Source: Streptomyces cadmiisoli | GTDB taxonomy: Bacteria > Actinomycetota > Actinomycetes > Streptomycetales > Streptomycetaceae | Direction: 5' to 3' | DNA: 64,000 nt | NCBI RefSeq assembly: GCF_003261055.1 | Contig: NZ_CP030073.1 | Span: forward strand, 8,990,001 to 9,054,000 | Shown: piece by piece, positions 1 through 7,395 of the stretch | Numbering within the stretch: the stretch's first letter is position 1 | Layout of the letters: the number at the start of each line of letters is the position of its first letter | Notes under the pieces: model-generated | Databases searched by the model: none | Seen by the model: the letters and a program-made list of their open reading frames with translations, nothing else | Told to the model about the DNA's origin: nothing | Position numbers and translations under genes: made by a program

Positions 1-504
1 ATTGCGCAGATCCCACTCGACCAGACAGAACACGGCCGTGTACGACACCGAGGCCATTGGCAGCAGGGCCGAGCGCGCGATCCGGCGGTACAGATCAGCG
101 TCCAGCCAGCGCACCACCGTGCCGAACGCCAGCAGCACGAAGGGGAGTTCCAGGAAGGCCTGGATCCGCAGCACGCTCGGTGCAAGGAGCCCCGGCGCCG
201 GGAAGTGCTCCGCCAGGTCGCGCAGCACGGGATGTGCCGACGCCAGGTCGAACCACCCGACGGGCAGATACCGCGCGATGAACGACGGGTCCCCGCCGTG
301 TACACGGAGCACATAGACGGTGAACAGCACCTGGTTGACGTAGACGAGGCCGGTCACCAGCGCGAGCCAGACGGCCGGCGAGGAGACGCGGCGGTCCGCC
401 GCCCGGACCGGGTCGGGGCGGCGGACCAGGACACGCGAGGTGATCACGAGGGCCGGGACGACCGACGTGAGCACCCCCACGTCCACGAGTAGCCGTACGT
501 CCAT
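1..504 (-). CDS. Integral membrane protein, C-terminus beyond window
   Basis: The gene runs off the left edge, and 168 residues are visible without a stop. The ATG at 504 overlaps the TGA of the upstream lipoprotein gene (ATGA), which suggests translational coupling. Four hydrophobic stretches are readable, near residues 6-28, 47-71, 117-136 and 143-165, with Arg-rich loops typical of a polytopic inner-membrane protein. I do not recognise the family, and no catalytic motif is visible. Because it is coupled to a lipoprotein, the two probably worked together at the membrane. The lipoprotein is now frameshifted and the first gene of the operon is truncated, so expression of this gene may be impaired. 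The call as a real gene rests on codon bias, the coupling and the coherent membrane topology. Confidence 0.7.
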   Translation of the reverse strand, partial: MDVRLLVDVGVLTSVVPALVITSRVLVRRPDPVRAADRRVSSPAVWLALVTGLVYVNQVLFTVYVLRVHGGDPSFIARYLPVGWFDLASAHPVLRDLAEHFPAPGLLAPSVLRIQAFLELPFVLLAFGTVVRWLDADLYRRIARSALLPMASVSYTAVFCLVEWDLRN

Positions 505-963
505 CACGTGTGCAGGTACACCTTGGATTCCGTCTCCGTCCGATGGGTCACGACACCCACGGGCCGGTCCCGGTTCCGGAGGTAGCGCTCGTTCTCGTCG
601 TCGTCGGTCCAGCTATGGTCCCTTGCGAAGACCTGGACGCTGGCGATCGCTCCCTCCCTGGAGGAGGCCTTGCGCAGTCCGCTGCCCGAGAGGAAACCGG
701 GCACTGCGGAACAGGGCATCCGTAGCACGGCCGCCATCGGATACGTGCTGTCCTGGGACCACGCGTAGTAGCCGACGACCTTCGCCGACGCCGGCACATC
801 GAGGTTGTAGTCACGGAATGCCTGGGCCGCGCTTACATTGGTGTGCGTGCCCGCGAAGGCCCGCCCGGAAGTGGGTCTTCGGTTCCTTGCCGCACGAGGC
901 GACCGCCAGCAGCGGCAGCAGGCCCAGGCCTGCGGCCGTGCGGCGAATGGCACGGAAGCGCAT
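504..963 (-). pseudogene. Lipoprotein gene with frameshift after the signal peptide
   Basis: The ATG at 963 begins MRFRAIRRTAAGLGLLPLLA followed by VASC, a good lipobox (V-A-S-C) that predicts lipidation and attachment to the outer face of the membrane. The start is preceded by a GGGGGGTGAG ribosome binding site. The frame breaks near position 860: it runs into a stop, while the next frame carries a coherent mature domain (THTNVSAAQAFRDYNLDVPA onward) that ends at 504. The mature part contains FRDYN and SAKVVGYYAW motifs and looks like a small extracytoplasmic domain of unknown function. The frameshift makes this a probable pseudogene, unless it is a sequencing error or programmed. It sits second in a minus-strand operon with the membrane protein. 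Confidence 0.7.
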
Positions 964-975
964 CTCACCCCCCAA

Positions 976-1094
976 CTAGAACGAATAGCTGCCCCCGACA
1001 TTGAAGTCCTGGGCACAGCCGTCGGTGTGCAACTGTGCCAGATCGTTCTGGTTGATCTCCTCGAAGAGTCCGACGTGGCCGTCCTGGACGCGAT
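976..1094 (-). pseudogene. C-terminal stub of a protein cut off near the IS110 left end
   Basis: About 37 residues ending FNVGGSYSF and a TAG at 976-978 are in good codon context, and lie 12 bases upstream of the lipoprotein start. The open frame loses coherence around 1095, where the presumed non-coding left end of the IS110 element begins. It is most likely the surviving C-terminus of the first gene of the minus-strand operon. The family is not recognised. Confidence 0.5.
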
Positions 1095-1374
1095 CTAGAC
1101 CCGCGAGCCTGGCTCGACGCCATCCGGTGGGGCGATGTAGCCAGTCATCCCGCGGCCTGTCGGCCGCACCCCGGGGCCGGGAAAATGGGGCGGGGTGCCC
1201 GTCCGGAGGACGTCGTTGCTGCTTGGTGCGAGTGAGCCCGATAGCCAGTCGGACGCGGGGGCCGTGTGCAGGAATCCAATGTTGTTGCCATGAGCACGCA
1301 AGAGAGCGTCTTTGAATCCTGTGGCCTCGGAAGGGCGGGTACCCGTCGCGGTTCGACTGGGAGGGGCAGGGTTC
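1095..1374 (+). ncRNA. IS110 left-end non-coding region, candidate bridge RNA
   Basis: About 280 bases lie between the truncated minus-strand gene and the transposase start, and no coding frame here is convincing. IS110-group elements are known to encode a structured bridge RNA in the non-coding left end, upstream of the recombinase gene, which pairs with target and donor DNA. The position and length fit that arrangement, and several GC-rich self-complementary stretches are visible near 1149-1200. I did not fold the sequence, so the RNA itself is an inference from the family. Confidence 0.4.
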
Positions 1375-2622
1375 GTGGACGTGGTGGAAGAGCGATGCGC
1401 GGGCATCGACTTGAGCAAGACGGACGCCAAGGTGTGCATCCGGCTGCCGGGTTCGGGGAAGCGGGCCCGTCGTGAGGTGCGGACGTTTTCCACGATGAGC
1501 GACGGCCTGCTGGAACTGCGGGACTGGCTGGTGGACAACCAGATCACCCGGGTGGGCATGGAGGCGACCGCGTCCTATTGGAAGCCCCTGTTCTACCTGC
1601 TGGAGGCCACCGAGGGGGTCGAGCCGTGGCTGCTGAACGCCCAGCACATCAAGACCGTGCCGGGCCGCAAGACCGACGTGAAGGACTGCGAGTGGATCTG
1701 CCGCCTGGTCGAGTACGGCCTGGTCCGGCCCAGCTTCGTACCGCCGCGTGACATCCGGCAGCTACGGGACCTGACCCGGTACCGCACCGAGACCACCCGC
1801 GACCGGGTCCGCGACGTCAACCGGCTCGCGATGTTCCTGGAAGACGCCGGGATCAAGCTCAGCTCGGTGGTCAGCGACATCACCGGCCGCTCCGCGCGCG
1901 CCATGCTCGACGCCCTGGTCGCGGGCGAGCGTGATCCCCAGGTCCTGGCGGAGCTGGCGTTGGGCAGCCTGCAGGGCAAAGTGCCCCTGCTGACCCGGGC
2001 ACTGACCGGAGCCTTCAGCGAGCACCACGCGTTCATGGTCGCCTCGATGCTCCGCGCGATCGACGAGGCCGACGCACGGATCGCCCGCCTGAGTGAGGAA
2101 ATCAACCGGCAGCTGCTGCCCCTGCGTGCGCAGACCGAGCTGCTGATCACGATCCCCGGGATCAGCCTGACTCTGGCCCAGATCCTGATCGCCGAGGTCG
2201 GCGTGGACATGGGCCGCTTCGCCACCGCCGGGCACCTCGCGTCCTGGGCCGGGATGTGCCCGGGTAACAAGGAGTCGGCCGGCAAGCGACTGTCCGGGCG
2301 CACCCGTCACGGCGACACCTGGCTCAAGACCGCCCTGTTCCTGGCCGGCGCCACCGCCGCCCGAAGCAAGGGCACCTACCTCGGGGCCCAGTACCGAAGA
2401 CTCGTTCCCCACCGCGGCAGCAAGCGCGCCACCGTCGCGGTCGGCCACTCCATCCTGGTCGCCGCCTGGCACATCCTGCGCGACATGGTCCCCTACCAAG
2501 ACCTCGGTCCTGATCACTTCACCAACCGGCTCGGCAAGGAACGCCACACCCGCCGCCTCATCGCCCAACTCGCCGCCCTCGGCCTCGATGTCACCGTCAC
2601 CCCACGCGAAGAGGCCGGTTGA
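1375..2622 (+). CDS. IS110-family transposase (DEDD/serine recombinase), intact
   Basis: This 415-residue protein has the normal length for IS110 transposases. The N-terminal RuvC-like DEDD domain is visible as CAGIDLSKTDAKV, GMEATASYW and GRKTDVKDCEW. The C-terminal transposase_20 domain follows as LLITIPGISLTLAQILIAEV and SWAGMCPGNKESAGKR, the region that carries the catalytic serine. It cuts and joins the circular element without inverted repeats and, in this family, is guided by an RNA from the element's non-coding end. I chose the GTG at 1375 because GGAGGGG lies eight bases upstream; a TTG at 1312 is also open. Transposition would occur on host DNA in the cytoplasm. The gene appears undamaged. 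A relic of a related element lies at 62522-62931. Confidence 0.93.
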   Translation: MDVVEERCAGIDLSKTDAKVCIRLPGSGKRARREVRTFSTMSDGLLELRDWLVDNQITRVGMEATASYWKPLFYLLEATEGVEPWLLNAQHIKTVPGRKTDVKDCEWICRLVEYGLVRPSFVPPRDIRQLRDLTRYRTETTRDRVRDVNRLAMFLEDAGIKLSSVVSDITGRSARAMLDALVAGERDPQVLAELALGSLQGKVPLLTRALTGAFSEHHAFMVASMLRAIDEADARIARLSEEINRQLLPLRAQTELLITIPGISLTLAQILIAEVGVDMGRFATAGHLASWAGMCPGNKESAGKRLSGRTRHGDTWLKTALFLAGATAARSKGTYLGAQYRRLVPHRGSKRATVAVGHSILVAAWHILRDMVPYQDLGPDHFTNRLGKERHTRRLIAQLAALGLDVTVTPREEAG

Positions 2623-2644
2623 GCTGCACCGATACACGCAAGCT

Positions 2645-2820
2645 CAGGTCATTTTCAAGAGAGCCTCCACGCCCTTGCCGCTGGTATCGACCGTGGCTTC
2701 AACGCCGTGACCGCCGGAGTCACCCTGTCCTGGCGCTTGAGCGCGGTCGAGGGGCATGTCAATCGGATCAAGATGCTCAAGCCTCAGATGTTCGGGCGTG
2801 CTGGTTTCGCGCGTACTGCG
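2645..2820 (+). pseudogene. C-terminal relic of an ISL3-family transposase
   Basis: The frame reads ESLHALAAGIDRGFNAVTAG, then SAVEGHVNRIKMLKPQMFGR. This matches the conserved C-terminal end of ISL3 transposases; the intact copy in this window at 54264-55874 has SGAVEGQVNRIKMLKRQMFG. Only about 58 residues remain, without a start. It abuts the right end of the IS110 element, so the IS110 probably moved into, or recombined beside, an older ISL3 copy. The frame stays open into the DUF4259 gene downstream. Confidence 0.8.
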
Positions 2821-2901
2821 AATGCGCGGACTGCTCGCACAGTGATTGCGATGTCAGCGGCTGATGCGAAGATCCCGGCGCAACTACACGAGGAGTTCAA
2901 C

Positions 2902-3330
2902 ATGGGCACCTGGGACACCGGCCCCTTCGACAACGACACGGCCGCGGACTTCACCGACACTCTCGACGACGCCAAACCCGCTGAACGCGAGGCACTGATC
3001 CGGGGCGTCCTCACGCGCACCGTCGACGCCACCGGCTGGCTTACTGAAGGAGAAGAAGCGGTGGCGGCAGCCGCACTCATTGCGGCGCAATGCCTGGGCG
3101 GCGACCCGATCGACACCCGTTTCGGCCCTGCAGAACCCATGCCCGCCTTCTCTGACGATCTCCGGATGCTCGCGGACCAGGCCCTTGCTCGCATCATTAG
3201 CGACGAGGCCGGGCCGGCCTCGAACTGGGTCGACCCGGAAGGCTGGAAGCGGTGGCGAGCCAACCTCAACCGACTTCGCACAGTTCTTGCTCCGCCATCA
3301 CCGTCCATTCCGCTTTTCGATGTCGAGTAA
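2902..3330 (+). CDS. DUF4259 domain protein
   Basis: This 142-residue cytoplasmic protein opens with MGTWDTGPFDNDTAADFTDT, the hallmark N-terminus of the DUF4259 family. It has the family's usual length and its C-terminal tryptophan-rich segment (NWVDPEGWKRWRANLNRLR). The ATG at 2902 has AGGAG six bases upstream, which decides the start even though the frame is open further 5'. The molecular function of the family is unknown, and these proteins often occur as solitary genes in actinobacteria. There is no signal peptide or membrane segment. It sits directly behind transposase debris, so its original promoter may have been replaced. Confidence 0.88.
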   Translation: MGTWDTGPFDNDTAADFTDTLDDAKPAEREALIRGVLTRTVDATGWLTEGEEAVAAAALIAAQCLGGDPIDTRFGPAEPMPAFSDDLRMLADQALARIISDEAGPASNWVDPEGWKRWRANLNRLRTVLAPPSPSIPLFDVE

Positions 3331-3695
3331 TGACGGAGCGTCACCCGCTTTCGGGCGGTTTACCTCGTGGGGCATGAGCCTGTCTGGTCGTGTTCGGAGG
3401 TGATGAGTGGGTTGGAGGCCGCTTTGGCTGGGGCATCGTCTCTACGTCAGCCTCCTGCACGGCCTCGTCGACAAGCCTCGGCCGGGCGGACCGCCCAGCA
3501 TTGGTGTAGATGAGGTGGAAGCGGTCGTGTGTCACGGTGCAGGCGCAGTTTCCGAGGAGCGCCACCGACTGGTCGCACATATCGATGGCCGAGCTGTCGA
3601 AGTCCGCCGTTGGCCGGATCTGGCGGAAGTTCCAGCTCGAGCCGCGTGTGATCCGTTCTTCGCTGACTTCTGCGGCGGATCTCTGGCGCGGGATG
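3331..3695. other. Gene-free stretch between DUF4259 and lipoprotein genes
   Basis: There are frames on both strands, but none has a start with a ribosome binding site or a recognisable domain. A minus-strand frame with the segment DRFHLIYTNAGR near 3500 looks somewhat coding-like and could be an old relic. I cannot assign it. Confidence 0.4.
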
Positions 3696-4412
3696 CTAGG
3701 CGCAGACCTGCCAGCCGTGCCCGGCGGTGACCTCGTCGGCCTTGGTTCCGAGGGGGAGCGTCTGCGTGTGCCGGCCGTCGGCCCGCACGACCTCGGCCCG
3801 CAGAGTGCCAGCAGTGGGTCCGTCAAGCTCCACCCCGTAGATCGTGCGGGTCGCGTCTTCGGTTTCGATGTCGCGAACCCTTCTTACGACGAGGAGCTCG
3901 TCGCCACAGGAGAGGGAGCCAACGGTCTCTCTGTCGGCTGCGATGATGAGCCCGTACGCACTGCGGGCACTGTACACGTCCCCTTCGCGGAGACGGTCCA
4001 GCGTCGGCACGGAGCTGATGACGTCGTCGGGCGTCGTCGAACACGATGACGCGCTGGCCGTCTCGGCGTAGAACACGGCGCAGTAGCGCGTGTCGGCCGT
4101 CACCCAGAAGAACACTGTGCCCCTGGGCCCCACGCTCACGAGACTCAAGCCCGCACGGTCGGGGGCATCGTCACCCTTAGCGATCTTGTCGAGCACAGTT
4201 TGACGGTGGCGCTCCACTTGAGCCTGCCGCGACTTCTGCGAGGGCGAGGCGGGAGCCTGCCGCTGCGCCGATGCGGACCTGCTCTCGCCAGGCTCGGCGG
4301 AGAGCGCATCTCCCGCGCCTCCCGCACACGAAGCGAGCGCGCCCGAAGCGATCACGGCCACAGCCGCCGCCGCAAGACTTGCCCAAGCACGTCCCGTCAC
4401 GCCGACCCCCAT
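3696..4412 (-). CDS. Secreted lipoprotein, unknown function
   Basis: This 238-residue protein has a classical lipoprotein signal. MGVGVTGRAWASLAAAAVAV is followed by a lipobox L-A-S-C, after which a Ser/Ala/Gln-rich linker leads into the mature domain. The mature domain contains paired cysteines (DTRYCAVFYAETASASSC, LSCGDELL, HGWQVCA), which suggests disulfides outside the membrane. The frame is open upstream, but the ATG at 4412 is the start that puts the signal peptide at the N-terminus. I do not recognise a named family. No partner gene is in the same orientation next to it. Confidence 0.82.
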   Translation of the reverse strand: MGVGVTGRAWASLAAAAVAVIASGALASCAGGAGDALSAEPGESRSASAQRQAPASPSQKSRQAQVERHRQTVLDKIAKGDDAPDRAGLSLVSVGPRGTVFFWVTADTRYCAVFYAETASASSCSTTPDDVISSVPTLDRLREGDVYSARSAYGLIIAADRETVGSLSCGDELLVVRRVRDIETEDATRTIYGVELDGPTAGTLRAEVVRADGRHTQTLPLGTKADEVTAGHGWQVCA

Positions 4413-5058
4413 CCGGTCCCGGCCCTGTAAATCAAGGTCAGCATACGGTCGCGGGCCGCGAGGCGTAGGCAGCGTTGGAGGAGTACGCGGCATAGGTGGG
4501 ATACGCAGCGGGCAAGCGCGCGATGCGAGGGTACCTCCCTCCTGCGACCAAAGTGCGCGAGTCCTGCCAGCAGAGGAATTCCTTGACTCCCTCGCTCACC
4601 TCTGTCGACGGTGCCGCGCGACCCGACCGGCCGGGCCGGACAGGTCGCGCGGCACCCTGATCTCTGAGGTGGCTTGGCCGGCTGCAGGGCGGGGGTATGC
4701 GTGCTGCCGGGGAAGGGTGGGCAAGTTCGGGCTCGGCGGGTCACGTCTGGCCGGGTGCGGGGGTGAGTGCTGCTCCCTGTGGGGGAGCGGCCTGCGGCTG
4801 GGTACCGCTCGCCGAAGCCTGGGACATCGGCGCGTCGAACTGGACGGCTGAGCGGCAGGGAGCGGGACGCGAACGATCTCGGCGACGAGCGCGCGCTGGG
4901 CGCGGTGACCGCGCCGTTGAACCGGCCATAAGGCCGACCAGGACCCGGCCGAGTGGCTGCCCGGCGCCACGGTGGTGTGCGGCCAAGTCCTTCGAGCCTT
5001 GCCAGCGGCTTCCTCACGACAGCCATACTCTGAGCCCCCGGGTCCTGCGATTTTACGG
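4413..5058. other. Intergenic region without convincing genes
   Basis: Several overlapping frames exist on both strands, but they are short, arginine-rich and lack ribosome binding sites. The one clear structure is a strong hairpin at 4610-4656. It may once have terminated a gene that is now lost. Confidence 0.5.
4610..4656. terminator. Strong hairpin, orphan terminator-like structure
   Basis: A perfect 14-bp stem is formed by GGTGCCGCGCGACC (4610-4623) and its complement at 4643-4656, around a GC-rich loop. No gene now ends at it. It could be the terminator of a deleted gene or an RNA element in the leader of the minus-strand lipoprotein. Confidence 0.5.
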
Positions 5059-5220
5059 ATGACCAGAGCAACCACCCTTGAAGGGTTGGACCTTGTGACG
5101 ATCAAGGGCCTGTCCAAGGGCGCCGTCATCAAGGGCGTCAAGATCCCCACCACCAGCGGCACGCTCGCCCGCACCCTGGACGGCACCACCACTCACGGCG
5201 ACGACACCGCCGCCGGCTGA
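5059..5220 (+). CDS. Possible small protein of 53 residues
   Basis: The frame begins MTRATTLEGLDLVTIKGLSK and ends THGDDTAAG, followed 35 bases later by a clear hairpin terminator. The residues are balanced rather than arginine-rich, unlike shadow frames nearby, and the end coincides with a transcription stop. There is no convincing ribosome binding site, and the frame is open upstream, so this may instead be the tail of a decayed larger gene. I do not recognise the sequence. It has no cysteine, signal peptide or membrane segment. Confidence 0.35.
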   Translation: MTRATTLEGLDLVTIKGLSKGAVIKGVKIPTTSGTLARTLDGTTTHGDDTAAG

Positions 5221-5254
5221 CCTGCGCGAGCCCGTCTGCCTCCACAGCTGAACC

Positions 5255-5284
5255 CGTGAAGGGAGCAGGGCTACTCCCTTCACG
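5255..5284. terminator. Bidirectional hairpin terminator
   Basis: An 11-bp perfect stem, CGTGAAGGGAG (5255-5265) with CTCCCTTCACG (5274-5284), encloses an 8-base loop. It lies between the possible plus-strand small gene and the convergent small membrane protein, so it can serve both. Confidence 0.75.
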
Positions 5285-5315
5285 CACACACGGGATCACG
5301 TGCCAGTCGTAGTCG

Positions 5316-5504
5316 CTACCGTTTAGGCCTCCGAGAACGCCACCAGTCCACGGCCACCCCGTGCAGCGTCAGAATGACGGATACCCCTCCGCAGACCTGC
5401 ACGGCCTGCCAGAAGCTCATCAGGCCAAACAACACGGTCAACGGCACGCACACCAGGGCCCCGATGAAGGCAGCCACCACGTTCTTCAGCACGATCCGGC
5501 CCAT
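5316..5504 (-). CDS. Small two-helix membrane protein
   Basis: This 62-residue protein starts MGRIVLKNVVAAFIGALVCV. It has two hydrophobic segments (about residues 8-27 and 33-51) and a basic tail, WWRSRRPKR, which fits a small inner-membrane protein with a cytoplasmic C-terminus. The ATG at 5504 was chosen because it places the first helix near the N-terminus; the frame is open further upstream without features. The family is unknown. It is followed by the hairpin at 5255-5284. Confidence 0.65.
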   Translation of the reverse strand: MGRIVLKNVVAAFIGALVCVPLTVLFGLMSFWQAVQVCGGVSVILTLHGVAVDWWRSRRPKR

Positions 5505-5684
5505 GCAATCCGAACCCCCGTCTCGCGGGCCCACGTTTGGAGCCCGCCCCCGGCATCTGCCGACTTTCCCACCGCGAAGGGGCGGCCGCTCCATCTCGCC
5601 AAGTCTTGCGGCCGCCCTGATCTCCCGTCCCTACGGACCTGTGGAGGTCTCCCAGCATGACGCAACCACCGCCATCCGGCGAGT

Positions 5685-5820
5685 GTGCGTCTTACGGCCG
5701 CGAGCGCTGAATCTCTACTCGTGCGTCGGCGGCGCCGGAACCGGGCTCGCACGAGCAGGGTTTGAGGTGGACGGCTGCGCCACCGCCCGCCCGCCATGCT
5801 CCCCATCGAGGTGGATTTGA
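5685..5820 (+). pseudogene. N-terminal scrap of a C5-cytosine DNA methyltransferase
   Basis: The frame reads RALNLYSCVGGAGTGLARAG then FEVDGC. This is motif I, the S-adenosylmethionine binding loop of C5-cytosine methyltransferases (usually LDLYCGAGGxSxGxxxAGF). After that the frame runs about 15 unrelated residues to a stop. No catalytic PCQ motif follows. It is a remnant of a phage-type or restriction-associated methyltransferase. Confidence 0.55.
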
Positions 5821-5821
5821 T

Positions 5822-5877
5822 GTCAAGTGTATTTGACATCACGGTAGGGCGCCTCTAGCGTGTCAAGTGTGCTTGAC
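5822..5877. promoter_or_regulatory. Promoter with twin palindromic operators for the XRE operon
   Basis: Two near-identical palindromes, GTCAAGTGTATTTGAC (5822-5837) and GTCAAGTGTGCTTGAC (5862-5877), have centres 40 bp apart. A housekeeping promoter can be read between them: TTGACA at 5833-5838, a 17-bp spacer and TAGCGT at 5856-5861. One operator overlaps the -35 box and the other overlaps the -10 end and start region. The small XRE regulator encoded by this operon is the obvious candidate to bind them, which would give autorepression. Confidence 0.7.
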
Positions 5878-5900
5878 GTCGCATCGAAGGGGGTCCACCC

Positions 5901-6296
5901 ATGCAAGCCCGCAACGAGATCAAGGCGTCCGTTCAGCTCGTACTCTGGACACTCGCCTGGGCGTTGACTCTCGCTCTGGCCAAGTTCGGCCCCGAGCTGC
6001 TGTGGGATGAGCAGCAGGTGGCTAGCTGGGCCGCCGTTGCCGTCAACTTCGTCGCCGGTATTGGCTGGATCGTTGCCTTCACGCGCTTTCTCCGCGTGCT
6101 GGATGAGCTGCAACGGAAGATCATGCAGGATGCGCTGGCGGTAACCCTCGGCGTGGGGTGGGTCGTCGGATTCGCCTATGTCGTTGCGGATGGCGCGGAC
6201 CTCGGTGCTCGAGACGTCGATGTTGCTGTCCTCCCTGGGCTCATGGGAGTCGTCTTTATGATTGCCTTCGCCGTCGGCAGGATCCGATACCGATGA
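5901..6296 (+). CDS. Four-helix membrane protein coupled to an XRE regulator
   Basis: This 131-residue protein has four hydrophobic segments, near residues 10-27, 40-60, 74-95 and 105-125, connected by short charged loops. It is the first gene of a two-gene operon: its TGA overlaps the ATG of the HTH gene (ATGA), so the two are translationally coupled. Small membrane proteins paired with a 60-70 residue YozG-like XRE regulator are a recurrent bacterial and actinobacterial arrangement. The membrane protein is thought to be an envelope-stress or sensing partner, but its biochemical role is not established. The ATG at 5901 is the only reasonable start and lies just behind the twin-operator promoter. 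Confidence 0.8.
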   Translation: MQARNEIKASVQLVLWTLAWALTLALAKFGPELLWDEQQVASWAAVAVNFVAGIGWIVAFTRFLRVLDELQRKIMQDALAVTLGVGWVVGFAYVVADGADLGARDVDVAVLPGLMGVVFMIAFAVGRIRYR

Positions 6297-6487
6297 AGAA
6301 CCGCATCACGGACCTTCGCGCCGAACAGGGTTGGACGCAGGCCGAGCTGGCTCAGCATGCCGGCGTGTCCCGGCAGACGATCAACGCCATCGAAACAGGG
6401 AAGTTCGACCCGAGCCTTCCCCTCGCCTTCCGTCTCGCTAAGCTCTTTGGCCTGAAGATCGAAGAGATTTTCCTCAACGACCAATGA
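6293..6487 (+). CDS. Small XRE-family transcriptional regulator
   Basis: This 64-residue protein is almost entirely a helix-turn-helix domain. WTQAELAQHAGVSRQTINAI is the recognition region, followed by ETGKFDPSLPLAFRLAKLFG and the acidic tail KIEEIFLNDQ, typical of YozG/Cro-like regulators. It is a cytoplasmic DNA-binding protein, expected to act as a dimer on palindromic operators. The two GTCAA-N6-TTGAC palindromes upstream of its own operon are the natural targets. It overlaps the preceding membrane-protein gene by four bases. The frame extends upstream, but this ATG matches the family N-terminus. Confidence 0.93.
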   Translation: MKNRITDLRAEQGWTQAELAQHAGVSRQTINAIETGKFDPSLPLAFRLAKLFGLKIEEIFLNDQ

Positions 6488-6519
6488 AGCGCGACCTCTT
6501 TCTACGCCGGTTCCGGTGC

Positions 6520-7395
6520 GGCCCTGCTGACCCCTGGGGACAGGGATCGTCCGGCCTGCCGCACAGAGCTGACCGGCCAGGGCAAGTCGGGTGACACGCG
6601 GGTGCGCTACCAGTACCGCCGGGGTGAGACAGACAGCTGGAAGGACATTCCTGCCCAGGACGTCCGCCGCAAGGCCGACGGCACCACCCTGGCGGCCTGG
6701 CCGGCCGGGGTCACCAGCGGGAACGCCGAAGCGCTGAGCTGGAATGTCACGGACACCCTCACCGAGGACGGTCCGGTGGACGCTCGTGCGGTGTTCACCG
6801 ACGGCACCGCATCCATGCCTCCCCGGCAACTCACATCACGGTGGAGCGCAATGCAGGTGAGGCACCCAGTGAGGAAGTCGGGCCAGGCAGAGTGAACACG
6901 CTCACCGGTGACTTCGGTCTGTCGGCCACGGATGCCTCCGGATTCGGACTGACCGCCAGGCGCTACTTCTCCTCGCGCCGCCCGGAAATGGCGTCCCGGC
7001 AGGAGGGACAGGCGGCCGTCTTCGGTCGGCAGTGGACCGCTGGCACGGTGGCCGAACTCTCCGGGAACAAATGGGCTTATCTGCACACGGCCTCGGCCAC
7101 CTCGGTGGCAGTGGTAGATGGGGACGGTGAGGACATCGGATTCACTGCGGCCGCAGGCGCGGGCTGGAAGCCGGGGAGCGGTGCGGCGGACCTGACGCCG
7201 ACCGGTTCAGTCACGGGTTCCTTCACCCTGGAAGGCAATGAGGGCACCACCTCGGTGTTCACCAAGGTGGACACGACTTCCACAACCTGGCAACTGTCAA
7301 AGTCCTTCCTGCCCACGGACCATTCCACCACCAGCGTGTACTCGGAGAAGGTCAGGGTGGACGGCCAGGTGCTGGCGCGGCCCAAACTGGCAAGT
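6520..7395 (+). pseudogene. RHS/YD-repeat protein fragment, frameshifted
   Basis: Two consecutive frames encode an internal piece of a secreted RHS-type protein. The first covers about 6560-6835 (GKSGDTRVRYQYRRGETDSW then WNVTDTLTEDGPVDARAVF). The second covers about 6840-7390 (VNTLTGDFGLSATDASGFGL then ARRYFSSRRPE), which matches the region that precedes YD repeats in polymorphic toxins. There is no signal peptide and there are no YD repeats or toxin tip. The frame changes near 6835. The 3' end is cut where the convergent cupin gene begins. It is one of three RHS loci in the window. Confidence 0.75.

Noticed and set aside
1762..2637. A 291-codon minus-strand frame opposite the IS110 transposase
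   Set aside because: No domain is seen, and the plus-strand transposase is clearly the real gene.
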